DNA of 64,000 nt from Sulfurovum sp. (GCA_024637255.1 JAGXFO010000015.1:1-64000); one strand, 5' to 3'. Counted from the first letter of the stretch, positions 36,363 through 46,861 are shown. Translations and numbers: made by a program. The notes: generated by a model not told the origin, from the sequence alone.

Positions 36363-37697
36363 TCATTCTATGATATGTAGTGTCTGAGTATTTATTTTAT
36401 TTGAGAGATCTTCTAGAATAACTTTGAAATTTTCATCATTGTCTATGATCTCATGTATTTTTTTCATAGCATGTGAAATAGCAGTATGGTCTTTCATCCC
36501 AAAATATATGGCAATTTGAGGCATTGAATTGGGTGTAAGATTTCTTGCTAGATATATAGCAATCCTTCTAGCATTCACAATGTTTTTAGTACGTTTTTTT
36601 GATTTCATATCTGAAGGTTTGATATTGAGTTCTCTTGAAATAATCTTTACAATATCATCTATGGAAATATTTTCTTTTTTCTCTTTGAGTTGGTCTTTTA
36701 TGGCATTTTGGGCAAAGTCCAGTGTGATTTCCTGATTGAGCATAGAAGAGAGCGCATTGAGTTTGATTATGGTTCCCTCAATTTCACGTATATTATCGCC
36801 CATATTAGTAGCAATGAAATTGATAATCTCATTATTCAGTTTTATGCCGTCAAGTTCACATTTTTTTTGGATGATGGCAATTTTTGTTTCAAGGCCCGGT
36901 GGCTGTATATCTGCCATGAGCCCCATTTCAAAACGGCTGCGAAGTCTGTCTACAAGTCCTGCGATCTTGTTGGGCTGCCTATCTGAGGTGATGACAATTT
37001 GTTTATTATTATTATAAAGTTCATTAAATGTGTGAAAAAATTCTTCCTGGGTTTGTTCTTTCCTGCTTAGAAACTGTATGTCATCTATAAGAAGCAGGTC
37101 ACATTCTCTAAATTTATCCCTAAATCTATCCATAGTCTGAGAACGAAGATGAGAAGTAAAAGAGTTCATAAATTGTTCCAAAGTGGTATAAATGACTGTT
37201 TTACCCAAATCAATATGATAATTACCTATAGCCTGAAGCAGATGGGTTTTACCTAAACCTACGCCCCCATAAAGAAAAAGAGGATTGTACTGTTTTCCCG
37301 GTTTTTCTGCTACAGATTTTGATGTGGTGTATGCAAACTGGTTGGAATTCCCGACAATGAAACTTTCAAAAGTCAAAGAAGGGTTAAGATAGGTGCTTTT
37401 GGAATGACTTTTTTCACTAGTTTGTTTCACTAAAGAAGCAGAAGTTTGTTGAATCTTGTTTCCGACTGAGATTTCTATCTCAGGTCTTACTTCATTTTGC
37501 AGTTCAAAAAGGTGGATAAGTTTATCAGTATATTTACTTTTGATCCACTTTGCGACAATCAGATTGGGCGCATTAAAATAGACAATGTTGCTTCGTGAAC
37601 GTTTTGTGTCATAAACAAGTTTTTTAATATAGCGGTCATATTCTATCTCGCTAATTTCTTTTTTTAGCTCAAAAAGTACTTTTTGTCCTATATTCAT
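36363..37697 (-). CDS. dnaA: chromosomal replication initiator DnaA
   Basis: A 444-residue initiator. Domain III carries Walker A GGVGLGKTH (about 144-152) and Walker B LLLIDDIQFL; domain IV has the DNA-binding signature DHTAISHAMKKI near residue 410. Domain II is a short Ser/Gln-rich linker. It is flanked by DnaA boxes on both sides. ruvC is divergent upstream. Confidence 0.97.
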   Translation of the reverse strand: MNIGQKVLFELKKEISEIEYDRYIKKLVYDTKRSRSNIVYFNAPNLIVAKWIKSKYTDKLIHLFELQNEVRPEIEISVGNKIQQTSASLVKQTSEKSHSKSTYLNPSLTFESFIVGNSNQFAYTTSKSVAEKPGKQYNPLFLYGGVGLGKTHLLQAIGNYHIDLGKTVIYTTLEQFMNSFTSHLRSQTMDRFRDKFRECDLLLIDDIQFLSRKEQTQEEFFHTFNELYNNNKQIVITSDRQPNKIAGLVDRLRSRFEMGLMADIQPPGLETKIAIIQKKCELDGIKLNNEIINFIATNMGDNIREIEGTIIKLNALSSMLNQEITLDFAQNAIKDQLKEKKENISIDDIVKIISRELNIKPSDMKSKKRTKNIVNARRIAIYLARNLTPNSMPQIAIYFGMKDHTAISHAMKKIHEIIDNDENFKVILEDLSNKINTQTLHIIE

Positions 37698-37866
37698 TTT
37701 AGATTGCCTTTGATATTTTTAAATGTGTGAATAAAATTTCACATTTTGAAAACGTTAAAATTCTTAATGTGAATAACTTATAACATTTTAGCCAAATTAA
37801 GCTAAAATAGCGTTAGAAAACAGAGTTGAATAAGTTTATTCACTATGTGAACAAAGGTGTGAATGA
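37698..37866. other. upstream half of the bipartite replication origin (oriC1)
   Basis: The dnaA-ruvC gap contains five DnaA boxes: perfect TGTGAATAA at 37726-37734 and 37768-37776, and single-mismatch boxes at 37836-37844 (TTATTCACT), 37846-37854 (TGTGAACAA) and 37858-37866 (TGTGAATGA, overlapping the ruvC start). The cluster should bind DnaA strongly and may also repress dnaA and ruvC. Confidence 0.8.
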
Positions 37867-38348
37867 ATATTTTAGGAATAGACCCGGGAAGCCGTAATTT
37901 AGGGTACTGTATCGTGAATTGGGATGGTAAAAACTTTTCACTTGTTGAGGCAGGTTTACTTAAAATGAAAGGCAAAGAGCTACAAGAACAAATTATAGAA
38001 CTTGTAGAGGGCATAGACATCATTTTAAAGGCACATACAGTAGATGAAGTGGCTATTGAAGACATCTTTTTTGCTTTTAATCCCCAGTCGGTTTTAAAGC
38101 TTGCACAGTTTAGAGGAGCCTTATGTCTAAAGATACTCCAAGAAGTAGGCTTCTTTCATGAGTACACGGCACTGCAGGTCAAAAAAGCAGTTACTGGTAA
38201 CGGAAAGGCCACAAAGGAACAGGTAGCTTTTATGGTGAAAAGGTTATTTGGCATAAAAAAAGAGATAAAGCCCTTAGACATCACAGATGCCATGGCAATA
38301 GCCTTGACGCATCTTCAAAGAGTGAAGATGCGCAAAAAGACTACTTAA
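37863..38348 (+). CDS. ruvC: Holliday junction resolvase RuvC
   Basis: A 161-residue endonuclease. The catalytic acids are seen in [13 protein letters not shown] (Asp7), [11 protein letters not shown] (Glu), and the C-terminal [10 protein letters not shown] (two Asp). It resolves Holliday junctions moved by RuvAB. The first codons overlap a DnaA box, so initiation-state DnaA could affect expression. Confidence 0.95.
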   Translation: MNILGIDPGSRNLGYCIVNWDGKNFSLVEAGLLKMKGKELQEQIIELVEGIDIILKAHTVDEVAIEDIFFAFNPQSVLKLAQFRGALCLKILQEVGFFHEYTALQVKKAVTGNGKATKEQVAFMVKRLFGIKKEIKPLDITDAMAIALTHLQRVKMRKKTT

Positions 38349-38369
38349 GTAGATGGTTTATAAAGCAGC

Positions 38370-40070
38370 CTAATTAGAAAGCTGCTGGTCGTTTTTCTTC
38401 ACGGAGATCATACGTTTTTCTGGTACAGTAAAGGTAGCTTTTCTGTTGCCCTCGACGGACTCTTCAATAATTTTATCGTACAAATATATATCATATTTAA
38501 AATACGCCAATCCATCTTCCTCATACGCAGTAAAATAAACCATATGCACGGGCACAGGCTTTGGAAGGTTGATAGTTGTCGGTTTATTTGTTTGAAGTAT
38601 TTGCTGTACTCTGTCAGGACTGTAGAGCCCTCCAGCAGGTGCGAGCAATAGATGTACAAGGTCAAAAGGTTGCTCCATACGCACACACCCCGAACTGTAT
38701 ATTTTATAACGTTGTGTGAGTAATGATTTGTTGTCCGTATCATGTAAATAAACAGAATATTTGTTTGGAAACATGAATTTTACACGTCCAAGCGCATTAT
38801 TATCACCCGGGTACTGTACAAATCGATAAGGGACATTGTTTTGACTATTTTCATAGGGATTGAGCATGGCTTGTGTAACCTGTATCTCATTGTTTCCAGA
38901 AAATACATGGATATTGTTGTCTTTCAGGTAGTTCGGATCTTCTCTAAGAACATGTATTAAATCTCTTTTGATGAGATTGTCCGGGACTGTCCATGTTGGA
39001 TTAAGTACCATGTAGCTCATTACATCATGAAAAAGTGGTGTCGGTCGGTCCATTCGCCCCACTACAACGCCTTTTTTCATGATTTTTTGGCCATTTTTGT
39101 AATAGCGCAAATTAAAGTCAGGGATATTTATTTCAATATGTTCTGCTTCAAATGCCTTAGGGTAAACCTTTGTTTTATCCAGGTTGGTAATGATTGACTG
39201 TATATTTTCTGAGACAGGTTTATTGAGATAGTATGTCGTTGCCTTGTCCAGTATGCCTGTTATTTCAAGTAAGTATCGTTTCTGATAGGTAGTTAGTGCT
39301 CTTCTGAGTGTTTCATCAAACGTACTATTTATAGCTGCATTTTGCGGATAGTCTCCAGTGATCTGAAGGTATTTCTTCACCTCTTCCACTATATCTGACT
39401 TGTCACCTGTTTTTAAAGCCACTTTGGTATATTTGACTTTTGGAAATTTCTCCATTCTACGGTAATCTTTAAGTAGTTTGACTAGCTGTTTATAACGTTT
39501 TTCCATTGGAACAAGCGAGTTTAAATAGGCATATATATTACCATTTGCTACAGCAGATAAGAGCTGCTGCTGATCTGGGAATGCTTTAGGGGTCATTTCC
39601 CACCTGGCTGTGACATCGTCGCTTTGTTTTAGGTTGTGCAGTTTTTTCTGTACCAGGTTCCAGTCTACATCACCCTGAACAATGAAGCGCACAAGACGCA
39701 CCATGGAGCTTGTAAGTATGAGATCAAGCCTTGCATATACAGCAGCCTGTTTGTCCCCAGAGACTTCTCCATTGTCAAGCATATAAAATAGTTGGCTGAT
39801 CGATGCCTGGTCAAAAGATTTGTTCTTATAGTTAAACATCGGGTCGTTTAGCGCTTGTATAAGCTCACTGGCTTTTTTCTTGTTGTTGTCTCCTACCCAC
39901 AAAGGCTGGTAGCCCACAGCGCTATAGATGTTTTGGATAATCTCTTTGTTTTCACCTTTGATGTGTCTAGGCAGTGAGCTTTGTATGTGGCTAGTGATGC
40001 TTCCTACGGAGAGTGGTTGAGCCAAAAGAGGCATGTGTAAAAACAGTAGAATGATGAGTAAAAAACGCAA
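38370..40070 (-). CDS. murein L,D-transpeptidase (YcbB/LdtD type)
   Basis: A 566-residue protein with signal peptide (about 1-17), an N-terminal scaffold domain (about 45-190), a peptidoglycan-binding domain (about 215-290) and a YkuD catalytic domain (about 300-490). The nucleophile Cys is in SSGCVRMEQP, with the conserved His in VYLHDTDN. It would make 3-3 crosslinks in periplasmic peptidoglycan. The large multi-domain form matches YcbB. Confidence 0.87.
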   Translation of the reverse strand: MRFLLIILLFLHMPLLAQPLSVGSITSHIQSSLPRHIKGENKEIIQNIYSAVGYQPLWVGDNNKKKASELIQALNDPMFNYKNKSFDQASISQLFYMLDNGEVSGDKQAAVYARLDLILTSSMVRLVRFIVQGDVDWNLVQKKLHNLKQSDDVTARWEMTPKAFPDQQQLLSAVANGNIYAYLNSLVPMEKRYKQLVKLLKDYRRMEKFPKVKYTKVALKTGDKSDIVEEVKKYLQITGDYPQNAAINSTFDETLRRALTTYQKRYLLEITGILDKATTYYLNKPVSENIQSIITNLDKTKVYPKAFEAEHIEINIPDFNLRYYKNGQKIMKKGVVVGRMDRPTPLFHDVMSYMVLNPTWTVPDNLIKRDLIHVLREDPNYLKDNNIHVFSGNNEIQVTQAMLNPYENSQNNVPYRFVQYPGDNNALGRVKFMFPNKYSVYLHDTDNKSLLTQRYKIYSSGCVRMEQPFDLVHLLLAPAGGLYSPDRVQQILQTNKPTTINLPKPVPVHMVYFTAYEEDGLAYFKYDIYLYDKIIEESVEGNRKATFTVPEKRMISVKKNDQQLSN

Positions 40071-40212
40071 TGGTAAGCTCCAAAAATATAAAATGGTGTA
40101 AAAAACGTATTATAGTGAAATAAAGGCAAAAAAAGAAGTGATAAAAAAGAAGTGGTGAAAAAGGGAAAATGAAAAGCTTCCACCAAGCCAAAAGGCTTAG
40201 CAGAAAGTGTTC

Positions 40213-40917
40213 TTAGAAAGTATAAGTTACACCGAAGTTTACTGTTGACAATACATCATCTGTGTTTGCAGTGAATGCTGTCCCATTATACGTTTCCCCA
40301 TTAAATGTATTTGAATCGTCATACATGTTAACATAGTCAACAAATATAGCTACGTTTTCTGTGAAAGCGTAAGCTCCACCAAGACCCCATGAAAAACCAT
40401 CCATATCATAACCAGGTGTATATGTTCTGCTGTCTGAATATGAACGTTTTACCTCTGTACTAGCATAACCGAGTAGTCCATAAATGTCAAATTGCTCAGT
40501 TACTGGGTACATTGGTTTAGCATAGATTGCCCATGTGTCAATGTTAAGTGCATAATCAGAATCTACTTGATTTCCATTAGCGTCATAAGTTGCACCAATG
40601 TCTTCACCCATACCGAACCAGTATCTACCTTCAATTGCTATATACTGGTTGAATTTGTATCCAGCCTGAAGCATTACTGTATCGTAGTCAAAGTCTCCTA
40701 CAGTATCAGTGAATGTACCGTCAAGATAATCATATGAGTTAGTACTCTCAAGGTTCGCCATACCGTATGCAGCACCAACATAAAAACTACCTGGAGTTGA
40801 CGCTTCTTCTACCATTGGTGTTTCGATCATTGGCTCTACTGGAGCTATATCACCACCTGCGAATGCAAATGTACTCATTGCTAAAACTGTTACTAGTGAA
40901 AGATTTAATTTTTTCAT
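40213..40917 (-). CDS. outer-membrane beta-barrel protein
   Basis: A 234-residue protein with signal peptide (about 1-20, ending AFAGG) and a small OmpW/OmpA-like 8-strand barrel: aromatic and Tyr-rich alternating strands, ending in VNFGVTYTF with the C-terminal Phe needed by the BAM machinery. Close relatives are annotated as porin-family or beta-barrel proteins; substrate or role unknown. Monocistronic, with a weak AAGCC/GGCTT hairpin near 40185-40197 downstream. Confidence 0.82.
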   Translation of the reverse strand: MKKLNLSLVTVLAMSTFAFAGGDIAPVEPMIETPMVEEASTPGSFYVGAAYGMANLESTNSYDYLDGTFTDTVGDFDYDTVMLQAGYKFNQYIAIEGRYWFGMGEDIGATYDANGNQVDSDYALNIDTWAIYAKPMYPVTEQFDIYGLLGYASTEVKRSYSDSRTYTPGYDMDGFSWGLGGAYAFTENVAIFVDYVNMYDDSNTFNGETYNGTAFTANTDDVLSTVNFGVTYTF

Positions 40918-41044
40918 CTTTGTTTCCTTTGTGTATATAATTTTTTAAACTCAATGTCATCATATCATATTTATTTTGCAAATGTCAAGAGAAATTAACA
41001 AAAAGTAAATGTTTATATTGTTTTTTTGTTATTAGTCCATTAAT

Positions 41045-41887
41045 TTATGGAATATTTTTATATTTTTTATCGATAAGTTTCAAATATTTTACAGGCGTTA
41101 CTGCTTTCATCGCTTCAGCCAGCCACTGTATTTGAAACCATGCTGCGCCAGAGTCTCTAAGGTCAAAATAGTTTTTGAGACTTCTGATGTTGAATGTTAC
41201 CACCATGTCTACTTTCCAGTTATCTGAAACAATATGTTTGAAACCATCTCCCACATTTCTTTTTTTCTTTCCATTTTGTAATGCACTAAACAGTCTAGCG
41301 GCATCATCTCTGTACTCTTCTATAAAGGGCAAAGATGATTTTGCCACAGCATTATGTATAAAGTCGTTGTCTTTTTTGTATTGAAAGCATAATTTATCAT
41401 AGATAGCTCTGATCTCTATGTTCAGATACTCTTTGTCCACAACGACAAATAGATTTAAACCAAGCAGTGTTTCAAAAAAGAAGCTAAAGCCCTCTTCATT
41501 TTCAAGTGAAGCGACAAAGGTATTGATAACGCTTGACATGGTGTAGCGCGTACTCCTTACAGAAATGGCTTGAAGTCTATGTCTGGCATGCTCCTGAAGC
41601 ACGCCCCTTGAAGTGCCCTGTATCAGATAACTCAAAGTAGCATGTTCGATGATGGAGTGATGGTGATGTACCCATGCAAGGTTTGAAAGCAGGTCTGAAT
41701 CATCAATGTCGTTAATGGCATCAGTGTCTAGCGTAGTCATAGCGTTTTTCACACTCTCATTCTCAGAGTTGTCAAAACTATCGTAACATGTTCTTGCGGC
41801 TATTTCTGCAACACCTAACCCGCTTTGCTGTAAAAGTGTCACTTTTGGCTTTTCATATTCGATATGGTACATTTCTATTTTTTCCAT
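41045..41887 (-). CDS. thyX: FAD-dependent thymidylate synthase
   Basis: A 280-residue ThyX that makes dTMP with FADH2. The ThyX signature RHR-X7-S is present as RHRLQAISVRS at about residues 83-93. Length is typical for the Campylobacterota form, longer than many. The start at 41887 has AGGG 6 bases upstream; an ATG 5 codons later is also possible. It is divergent from dGTPase, which also acts on the dNTP pool. Confidence 0.94.
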   Translation of the reverse strand: MEKIEMYHIEYEKPKVTLLQQSGLGVAEIAARTCYDSFDNSENESVKNAMTTLDTDAINDIDDSDLLSNLAWVHHHHSIIEHATLSYLIQGTSRGVLQEHARHRLQAISVRSTRYTMSSVINTFVASLENEEGFSFFFETLLGLNLFVVVDKEYLNIEIRAIYDKLCFQYKKDNDFIHNAVAKSSLPFIEEYRDDAARLFSALQNGKKKRNVGDGFKHIVSDNWKVDMVVTFNIRSLKNYFDLRDSGAAWFQIQWLAEAMKAVTPVKYLKLIDKKYKNIP

Positions 41888-41951
41888 GAGTCACCCTGCA
41901 GAACTAGTTTATTTTGCTACAATTATAGCAATATTAACTAAAGGCTATAGA

Positions 41952-43064
41952 ATGCAAGGAATGCAACCCAGTGAGCGATTTTTTGCTTTCGAAGAAGATT
42001 TTAGAGACCCTTATGCAAGAGACAGAGACAGGGTCCTCCACTGTTCTTCGTTTAGACGACTGGAGTATAAAACACAGGTATTTTTAAATCATGAGGGCGA
42101 CTACTTTCGTACGCGCTTAACACACTCGCTGGAAGTGAGCCAGATAGCACGTACGCTTTCACGTATGTTAAAACTCAATGAAACACTGGCAGAGGTCATT
42201 GCACTTTCTCATGACTTAGGACATACTCCTTTTGGTCATGTAGGAGGAGATGAGCTGGACAAACTTCTTAGAGCAGATGGAAGGGTTTTGGGGTTTGAGC
42301 ATAACTTTCAGTCGTTCAGGGTTTTAACAAAGTTGGAAAAACGGTATAAGGATTTTGATGGACTGAATCTCACTTTTGCAACGCTTGAAGGTGTGCTTAA
42401 ACACTCATACCCTTATATGAAACCATTCTTGGAAGGTTTGGATACACGTTTTGAGCTGGACAAGCATCCTTCGCTCGAGGCAATGGTTGTAGACCACGCA
42501 GATGAGATAGCCTATACTTCACACGACATAGATGACGGCATCAAGTACGGACTCATTACTTTTGATGACCTGCTTGAAGATGAGCTTTGTCTTAGGGTAG
42601 ATCAGAGGGTACGGCAAGAGGGTATTCAAAGAGGTGACAAACTCTATCGTCACCGTTTTGTAGCAGGACTCATTAAGCTGTTAGTGGAAGACTTTATTGA
42701 AAACTCGAAAGAGGGTGCTGAGAGTTGCAGGCAGGAGCTCCCTATCTGTGCGACAATGGGCGAAAAAGAAAAGTTGCCTTTGGGCTTTTCCAAAGAAATA
42801 GCCACTGAACTAAAAAAACTAAAAAAACTGTTGTTAAATAAACTCTATAAACATCAAAAAATAGCACGTAAAATGCACGCAGGAAAACAGTGTATCAAGG
42901 GATTGTACGGAGCATTCAGAGAAGATAAGAATCTTCTGCCTCCGCACCAGAAAGAACTTTTTGCTGTACGCAAAGAAGAACGTGTTATTGCAGATTATAT
43001 CGCAGCGATGACAGACCGTTATGCCATGAAAACGTACCATGAAATTTATGGATATCGTTTATAG
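41952..43064 (+). CDS. dgt: deoxyguanosinetriphosphate triphosphohydrolase-like protein
   Basis: A 370-residue HD-superfamily enzyme that cleaves dNTPs to nucleoside and triphosphate. Metal-binding motifs are TRLTHSLEVSQIAR and the HD pair in SHDLGHTPFGHVGGDEL, plus a further DHADEIAYTSHDIDD. I set the start at 41952, preceded by TAAAGG; an upstream in-frame ATG would run through the promoter region. It lies divergent from thyX. A ClassII (non-E. coli type) dGTPase is likely. Confidence 0.9.
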   Translation: MQGMQPSERFFAFEEDFRDPYARDRDRVLHCSSFRRLEYKTQVFLNHEGDYFRTRLTHSLEVSQIARTLSRMLKLNETLAEVIALSHDLGHTPFGHVGGDELDKLLRADGRVLGFEHNFQSFRVLTKLEKRYKDFDGLNLTFATLEGVLKHSYPYMKPFLEGLDTRFELDKHPSLEAMVVDHADEIAYTSHDIDDGIKYGLITFDDLLEDELCLRVDQRVRQEGIQRGDKLYRHRFVAGLIKLLVEDFIENSKEGAESCRQELPICATMGEKEKLPLGFSKEIATELKKLKKLLLNKLYKHQKIARKMHAGKQCIKGLYGAFREDKNLLPPHQKELFAVRKEERVIADYIAAMTDRYAMKTYHEIYGYRL

Positions 43065-43184
43065 AACTCAGAGTTAAGCCAGATAATGACATATTTTTTG
43101 CTTATAAATCTTCTATATAGTAAGCTTTCGATATAATGCGCGAAAATTTATGTGGGCTTGTTTGAGCTCACCTTAGGACTTACT

Positions 43185-45002
43185 ATGCAAAAGATTAAAA
43201 ATATCGCGGTTATCGCTCACGTTGACCACGGTAAAACAACACTCGTGGATCAACTTCTTCAACAATCAGGTACGTATGCTGCACACCAGGAAGTACAAGA
43301 GAGAGCTATGGATAGCAATGCTATCGAAAAGGAAAGAGGGATTACCATTCTTTCTAAAAATACAGCGATTGTGTATGGTGATCACAAGATCAACATCATC
43401 GACACTCCGGGTCACGCCGATTTTGGTGGTGAAGTTGAGCGTGTTCTTAAAATGGTTGATGGTGTACTTCTTCTGGTTGACGCACAAGAAGGTGTTATGC
43501 CTCAAACTAAATTCGTTTTGAAAAAGGCGATCGGGTTTGGTCTTATTCCTGTTGTGGTTATCAACAAAATTGACAAAGATGGGGCAGATCCGGAAAGAGT
43601 ACTTGATGAAGTCTTTGACCTTCTTGTAGCACTAGATGCCAATGAAGAGCAGCTTGAATTCCCAGTACTTTACGCAGCAGCCAGAGATGGGTATGCAAAA
43701 TGGGAAATGGAAGATGAAAGTAAAGATATGGTGCCATTGTTTGAAGCCATTTTAACTAAAGTACCTTATCCTGTAGGTTCACCGGATGCGGATACGCAAG
43801 CACAGGTATTTACACTTGACTCTGACAACTTTGTTGGTCGTATTGGTATTACGCGTATCTTTAACGGTAAGGTAAAAAAAGGCGACGAATATTTACTTGT
43901 TAAAGCATCTGGCGAAAAAACAAAAAGCCGTATTTCGAAACTTATCGGATTTAAGGGTCTTGAGCGTATTGAAATTCAAGAGGCTGAAGCCGGAGATATC
44001 GTAGCTATTGCCGGATTTAACGACATTGATGTGGGTGACTCTATTTGCGACAAAGCAAACCCGGTACCTCTTGATCCTATGCACGTTGAAGAGCCAACAC
44101 TTTCAGTTGTTATGTCTGTAAACAATGGCCCTTTGGCAGGACAGGAAGGCAAGCATGTAACATCAAACAAAATTGCTGAGAGACTCGCAAAAGAGATGGA
44201 AACAAACATTGCTATGCGTATGGAGCCTATGGGAGATGCATCATTTATGGTATCAGGTCGTGGTGAGCTTCAGATTGGTATTTTGGCAGAGAACATGAGA
44301 AGAGAAGGTTTTGAATTTCTTCTTGCACGTCCGCAAGTGGTAGTAAGAGAAGAAAATGGTGTTAAAATGGAGCCATTTGAGCACTTAGTTGTTGATGTTC
44401 CTGAAGAATTTCAAGGTGTTGCCATTGAAAAATTAGGGAAAAGAAAAGCAAACATGACTTCACTTAACCCTATGCCTGATGGTACAGTAAGACTTGAGTT
44501 CGAGATCCCTGCACGTGGGCTTATCGGGTTTAGAAATGAGTTTTTGACTGATACTAAAGGTGAGGGTATCATGAACCACTCTTATTTGGAGTACAGACCT
44601 TACTCAGGCACCGTTGAGACTAGAACAGCGGGCGCATTGGTTTCTATGGATAACGGTGAAGCAGTTGCCTTTTCTATCTTCAACCTTCAGTCTAGAGGTG
44701 TTATGTTCATCAGCCCACAAGACAAAGTATACTCAGGTATGGTTATCGGCGAGTCTGCTAGACCAGGGGACTTGGATGTGAACCCACTTAAAGGGAAACA
44801 ACTTTCAAACATGAGAACATCTGGTGCCGATGAAGCTATCAAACTTATTACACCAAGACCTGTAACACTAGAGTCAGCCATGGAATGGATTGAAGACGAT
44901 GAGCTTATAGAAGTGACTCCTCTTTCTGTAAGAATTCGTAAAAGATCACTGGATGAGAATGAAAGAAAAAGACAAGCAAGAGACAAAAAGAACTCAAAAT
45001 AG
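43185..45002 (+). CDS. typA: ribosome-associated GTPase TypA/BipA
   Basis: A 605-residue translational GTPase. G1 is [11 protein letters not shown]2/G3 include ERGITI and [12 protein letters not shown], and G4 is INKID; the EF-G-like domains and the unique C-terminal domain follow. It supports ribosome assembly and stress growth. The ATG at 43185 has AGGA upstream; an earlier in-frame ATG at 43152 lacks one. A TATAAT at 43132-43137 is the likely -10. Confidence 0.95.
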   Translation: MQKIKNIAVIAHVDHGKTTLVDQLLQQSGTYAAHQEVQERAMDSNAIEKERGITILSKNTAIVYGDHKINIIDTPGHADFGGEVERVLKMVDGVLLLVDAQEGVMPQTKFVLKKAIGFGLIPVVVINKIDKDGADPERVLDEVFDLLVALDANEEQLEFPVLYAAARDGYAKWEMEDESKDMVPLFEAILTKVPYPVGSPDADTQAQVFTLDSDNFVGRIGITRIFNGKVKKGDEYLLVKASGEKTKSRISKLIGFKGLERIEIQEAEAGDIVAIAGFNDIDVGDSICDKANPVPLDPMHVEEPTLSVVMSVNNGPLAGQEGKHVTSNKIAERLAKEMETNIAMRMEPMGDASFMVSGRGELQIGILAENMRREGFEFLLARPQVVVREENGVKMEPFEHLVVDVPEEFQGVAIEKLGKRKANMTSLNPMPDGTVRLEFEIPARGLIGFRNEFLTDTKGEGIMNHSYLEYRPYSGTVETRTAGALVSMDNGEAVAFSIFNLQSRGVMFISPQDKVYSGMVIGESARPGDLDVNPLKGKQLSNMRTSGADEAIKLITPRPVTLESAMEWIEDDELIEVTPLSVRIRKRSLDENERKRQARDKKNSK

Positions 45003-45023
45003 TTCTTTTCTTTCACTACACTT

Positions 45024-45066
45024 AGAGGGAGTTTGTTCGGTCACATACTGACCGCATGCTCCCTCT
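45024..45066. terminator. two-tier hairpin between typA and the flavoprotein gene
   Basis: An outer 8-bp stem AGAGGGAG/CTCCCTCT (45024-45031 and 45059-45066) encloses an inner 6-bp stem CGGTCA/TGACCG (45038-45043 and 45049-45054). It lies between convergent genes, where a shared terminator is expected. No strong T-run is present on either side. Confidence 0.55.
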
Positions 45067-45117
45067 CAACAATCCCCAAATCTACAGCAAAATAAAAGAC
45101 TATTTCAGTAAAAATTT

Positions 45118-46326
45118 CTAATTCCTAGCTACTCTCAACCCGCTAACCCACGCAAAGTGAAAATTAAATCCACCTCTGTCTCCATCGACATCGAGTATTT
45201 CTCCAGCAAAGAAAAGGTTGGGTACAAGTTTTGACTCCATGGTTTGTGGATTTACTTCCGCAGTGTTTACGCCGCCAGTAGCTACTTCGGCACCCTTGAA
45301 GCCTTTGGTGTCATTGATGCTTAACTTGAGGTTTTTGATAGCGTAAACGAGTTTGGCTATTTCTTTGCGGTTGAGTTGCTTCTCTGTTTTGACTTTACAT
45401 TTTGACTGTTCAAGTATGATGGGAATGAGTTTTTTGTTTATGACACCATGGAGCCAAAGTTCTATGGGTTTTTCACTTGTGCTGTTTGTACGGTTTAACA
45501 GCAGATTGATGAGTTTTTCTTTACTGAATGCTGGCATGAGATCCAGGTTTAATTCACAAAAGTCATAGTCAGCCAGTCTGATGCTCACTTCGCGGCTCAG
45601 GTCTAAGATGCCCAATCCGCTTATGCCGTAGTTGGTGAAAAGTAGGTCGCCTTTTTTCTCTGTGATGTACTCTCCATTGGCATAGAGTTGAGCTGATCCG
45701 GAGATCTTAACCCCAGCACACTCTTTGACCCATGTTTCTTCAGAACAAAGTTGAACAAGTGAGGGGTGACGTGGTATGAGGGAGTGTCCCATTCTTGTAG
45801 CAAAAGCATACCCGGAGTTAGAGCCGCCCAGTTGTGGTGCAGCAGGTGAACCAGAAGCCAAGAGAAGTTTTTCACATTTTTTACTGCCAAGGGAAGTTTC
45901 CAGTGTAAAAGTATCTCCCTCTTTGCGGATGGAAGTCACAGCACAATCACAAAGTATCTGTACACCTAGTTTTTTTGCCTCATACTCAAGCAGTTCCACT
46001 ACGGAACTTGCCTGCAAGGACAGAGGAAACATCTTTCCTTCTTTTCCTTCTGTGAGCTCAAGTCCGATGGATGTGAAAAACTTTTCTACGACTTCAAAGC
46101 CATAACCATCTAAAACTTTTTCTATAAAGTCAGAGTTTTGTCCATGAAAACGGGTTGGATGGATGTAGCGGTTGTTTATATTGCACTTTCCATTACCTGA
46201 GACCAAGATCTTCTTCCCTATCTTGTTATTCTGTTCAAGTAAAGTGACTTTCTGACCCGCTCTTGCAGCAGTAATTGAAGCTACGAGCCCAGCGGCACCC
46301 GCACCTACAACAATTATATCAACCAT
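45118..46326 (-). CDS. BaiN/HI0933 family NAD(P)/FAD-dependent oxidoreductase
   Basis: A 402-residue flavoprotein. The dinucleotide-binding GAGAAGLVASITAARAG lies at residues 8-24, with NNKIGKKILVSGNGKCNI nearby, and the family's ending GGFNFHFAWVSGLRVAR binds FAD. Family members are called BaiN-like dehydrogenases; the substrate here is unknown. I start at 46326 because AAAGGA is 5 bases upstream; an ATG 5 codons earlier is less well placed. Confidence 0.88.
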   Translation of the reverse strand: MVDIIVVGAGAAGLVASITAARAGQKVTLLEQNNKIGKKILVSGNGKCNINNRYIHPTRFHGQNSDFIEKVLDGYGFEVVEKFFTSIGLELTEGKEGKMFPLSLQASSVVELLEYEAKKLGVQILCDCAVTSIRKEGDTFTLETSLGSKKCEKLLLASGSPAAPQLGGSNSGYAFATRMGHSLIPRHPSLVQLCSEETWVKECAGVKISGSAQLYANGEYITEKKGDLLFTNYGISGLGILDLSREVSIRLADYDFCELNLDLMPAFSKEKLINLLLNRTNSTSEKPIELWLHGVINKKLIPIILEQSKCKVKTEKQLNRKEIAKLVYAIKNLKLSINDTKGFKGAEVATGGVNTAEVNPQTMESKLVPNLFFAGEILDVDGDRGGFNFHFAWVSGLRVARN

Positions 46327-46394
46327 TTTTATCCTTTGCATGGCGGATTATAACCTATAATCTGTTATAACATCAAAAAAATCAAAGGATAATC

Positions 46395-46709
46395 ATGTCA
46401 GCATTAGTAGAATTCAGCATGTTCCCAACAGAACAAACCCAGAGTAAAAGTGCATTTGTGGCAAGAGTTTTAGACATCGTAGACAAAAGCGGACTTGCTT
46501 ACCAGCTCACACCTATGGGGACCATCATTGAAGGCGAAACTGTAGAAGAAGTTTTGGCTGTTATCAACAGAGCGTATCTGGATTTGCAAGTAGACTGTGA
46601 GCGTGTTTATAGCTCTATCAAGATAGACTATCGCAAAGGCCCAGTAGGAAGATTAGGTAAAAAAATAGGTTCAGTAGAAGAAAAGTTAGGACGTAAACTC
46701 AATTCATAA
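46395..46709 (+). CDS. MTH1187/DUF77 family thiamine-binding-type protein
   Basis: A 104-residue small protein with the family pattern: SALVEFSMFPT at the start, YQLTPMGTIIEG in the middle and RVYSSIKIDYRKG near the end. Relatives (YkoF/MTH1187) bind thiamine or related small molecules; the exact role is open. The last 10 codons plus stop are repeated 101 bp downstream. AAAGGA precedes the start. Confidence 0.82.
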   Translation: MSALVEFSMFPTEQTQSKSAFVARVLDIVDKSGLAYQLTPMGTIIEGETVEEVLAVINRAYLDLQVDCERVYSSIKIDYRKGPVGRLGKKIGSVEEKLGRKLNS

Positions 46710-46810
46710 ACACGGTCAGTCGCATGAGCTCTCTGCTGAAGAGTAGAAGGGTTGGCTTTGCCAAAATTCGCTCTATCAATAAAAAGTTAGGACGCAAACT
46801 CAATTCATAA
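46681..46810. repeat. displaced copy of the 3' end of the DUF77 gene
   Basis: The 29 bp at 46681-46709 (end of the gene including its TAA) recurs at 46782-46810 with one mismatch (T to C). The about 72 bp between them match no neighbour that I can see and carry no gene. The copy still reads as KKLGRKLNS and stop. Confidence 0.85.
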
Positions 46811-46861
46811 GAGACAGCTAAAACCTGCTATAATACCCGTAATTTTTACAAGGACTTTCAA

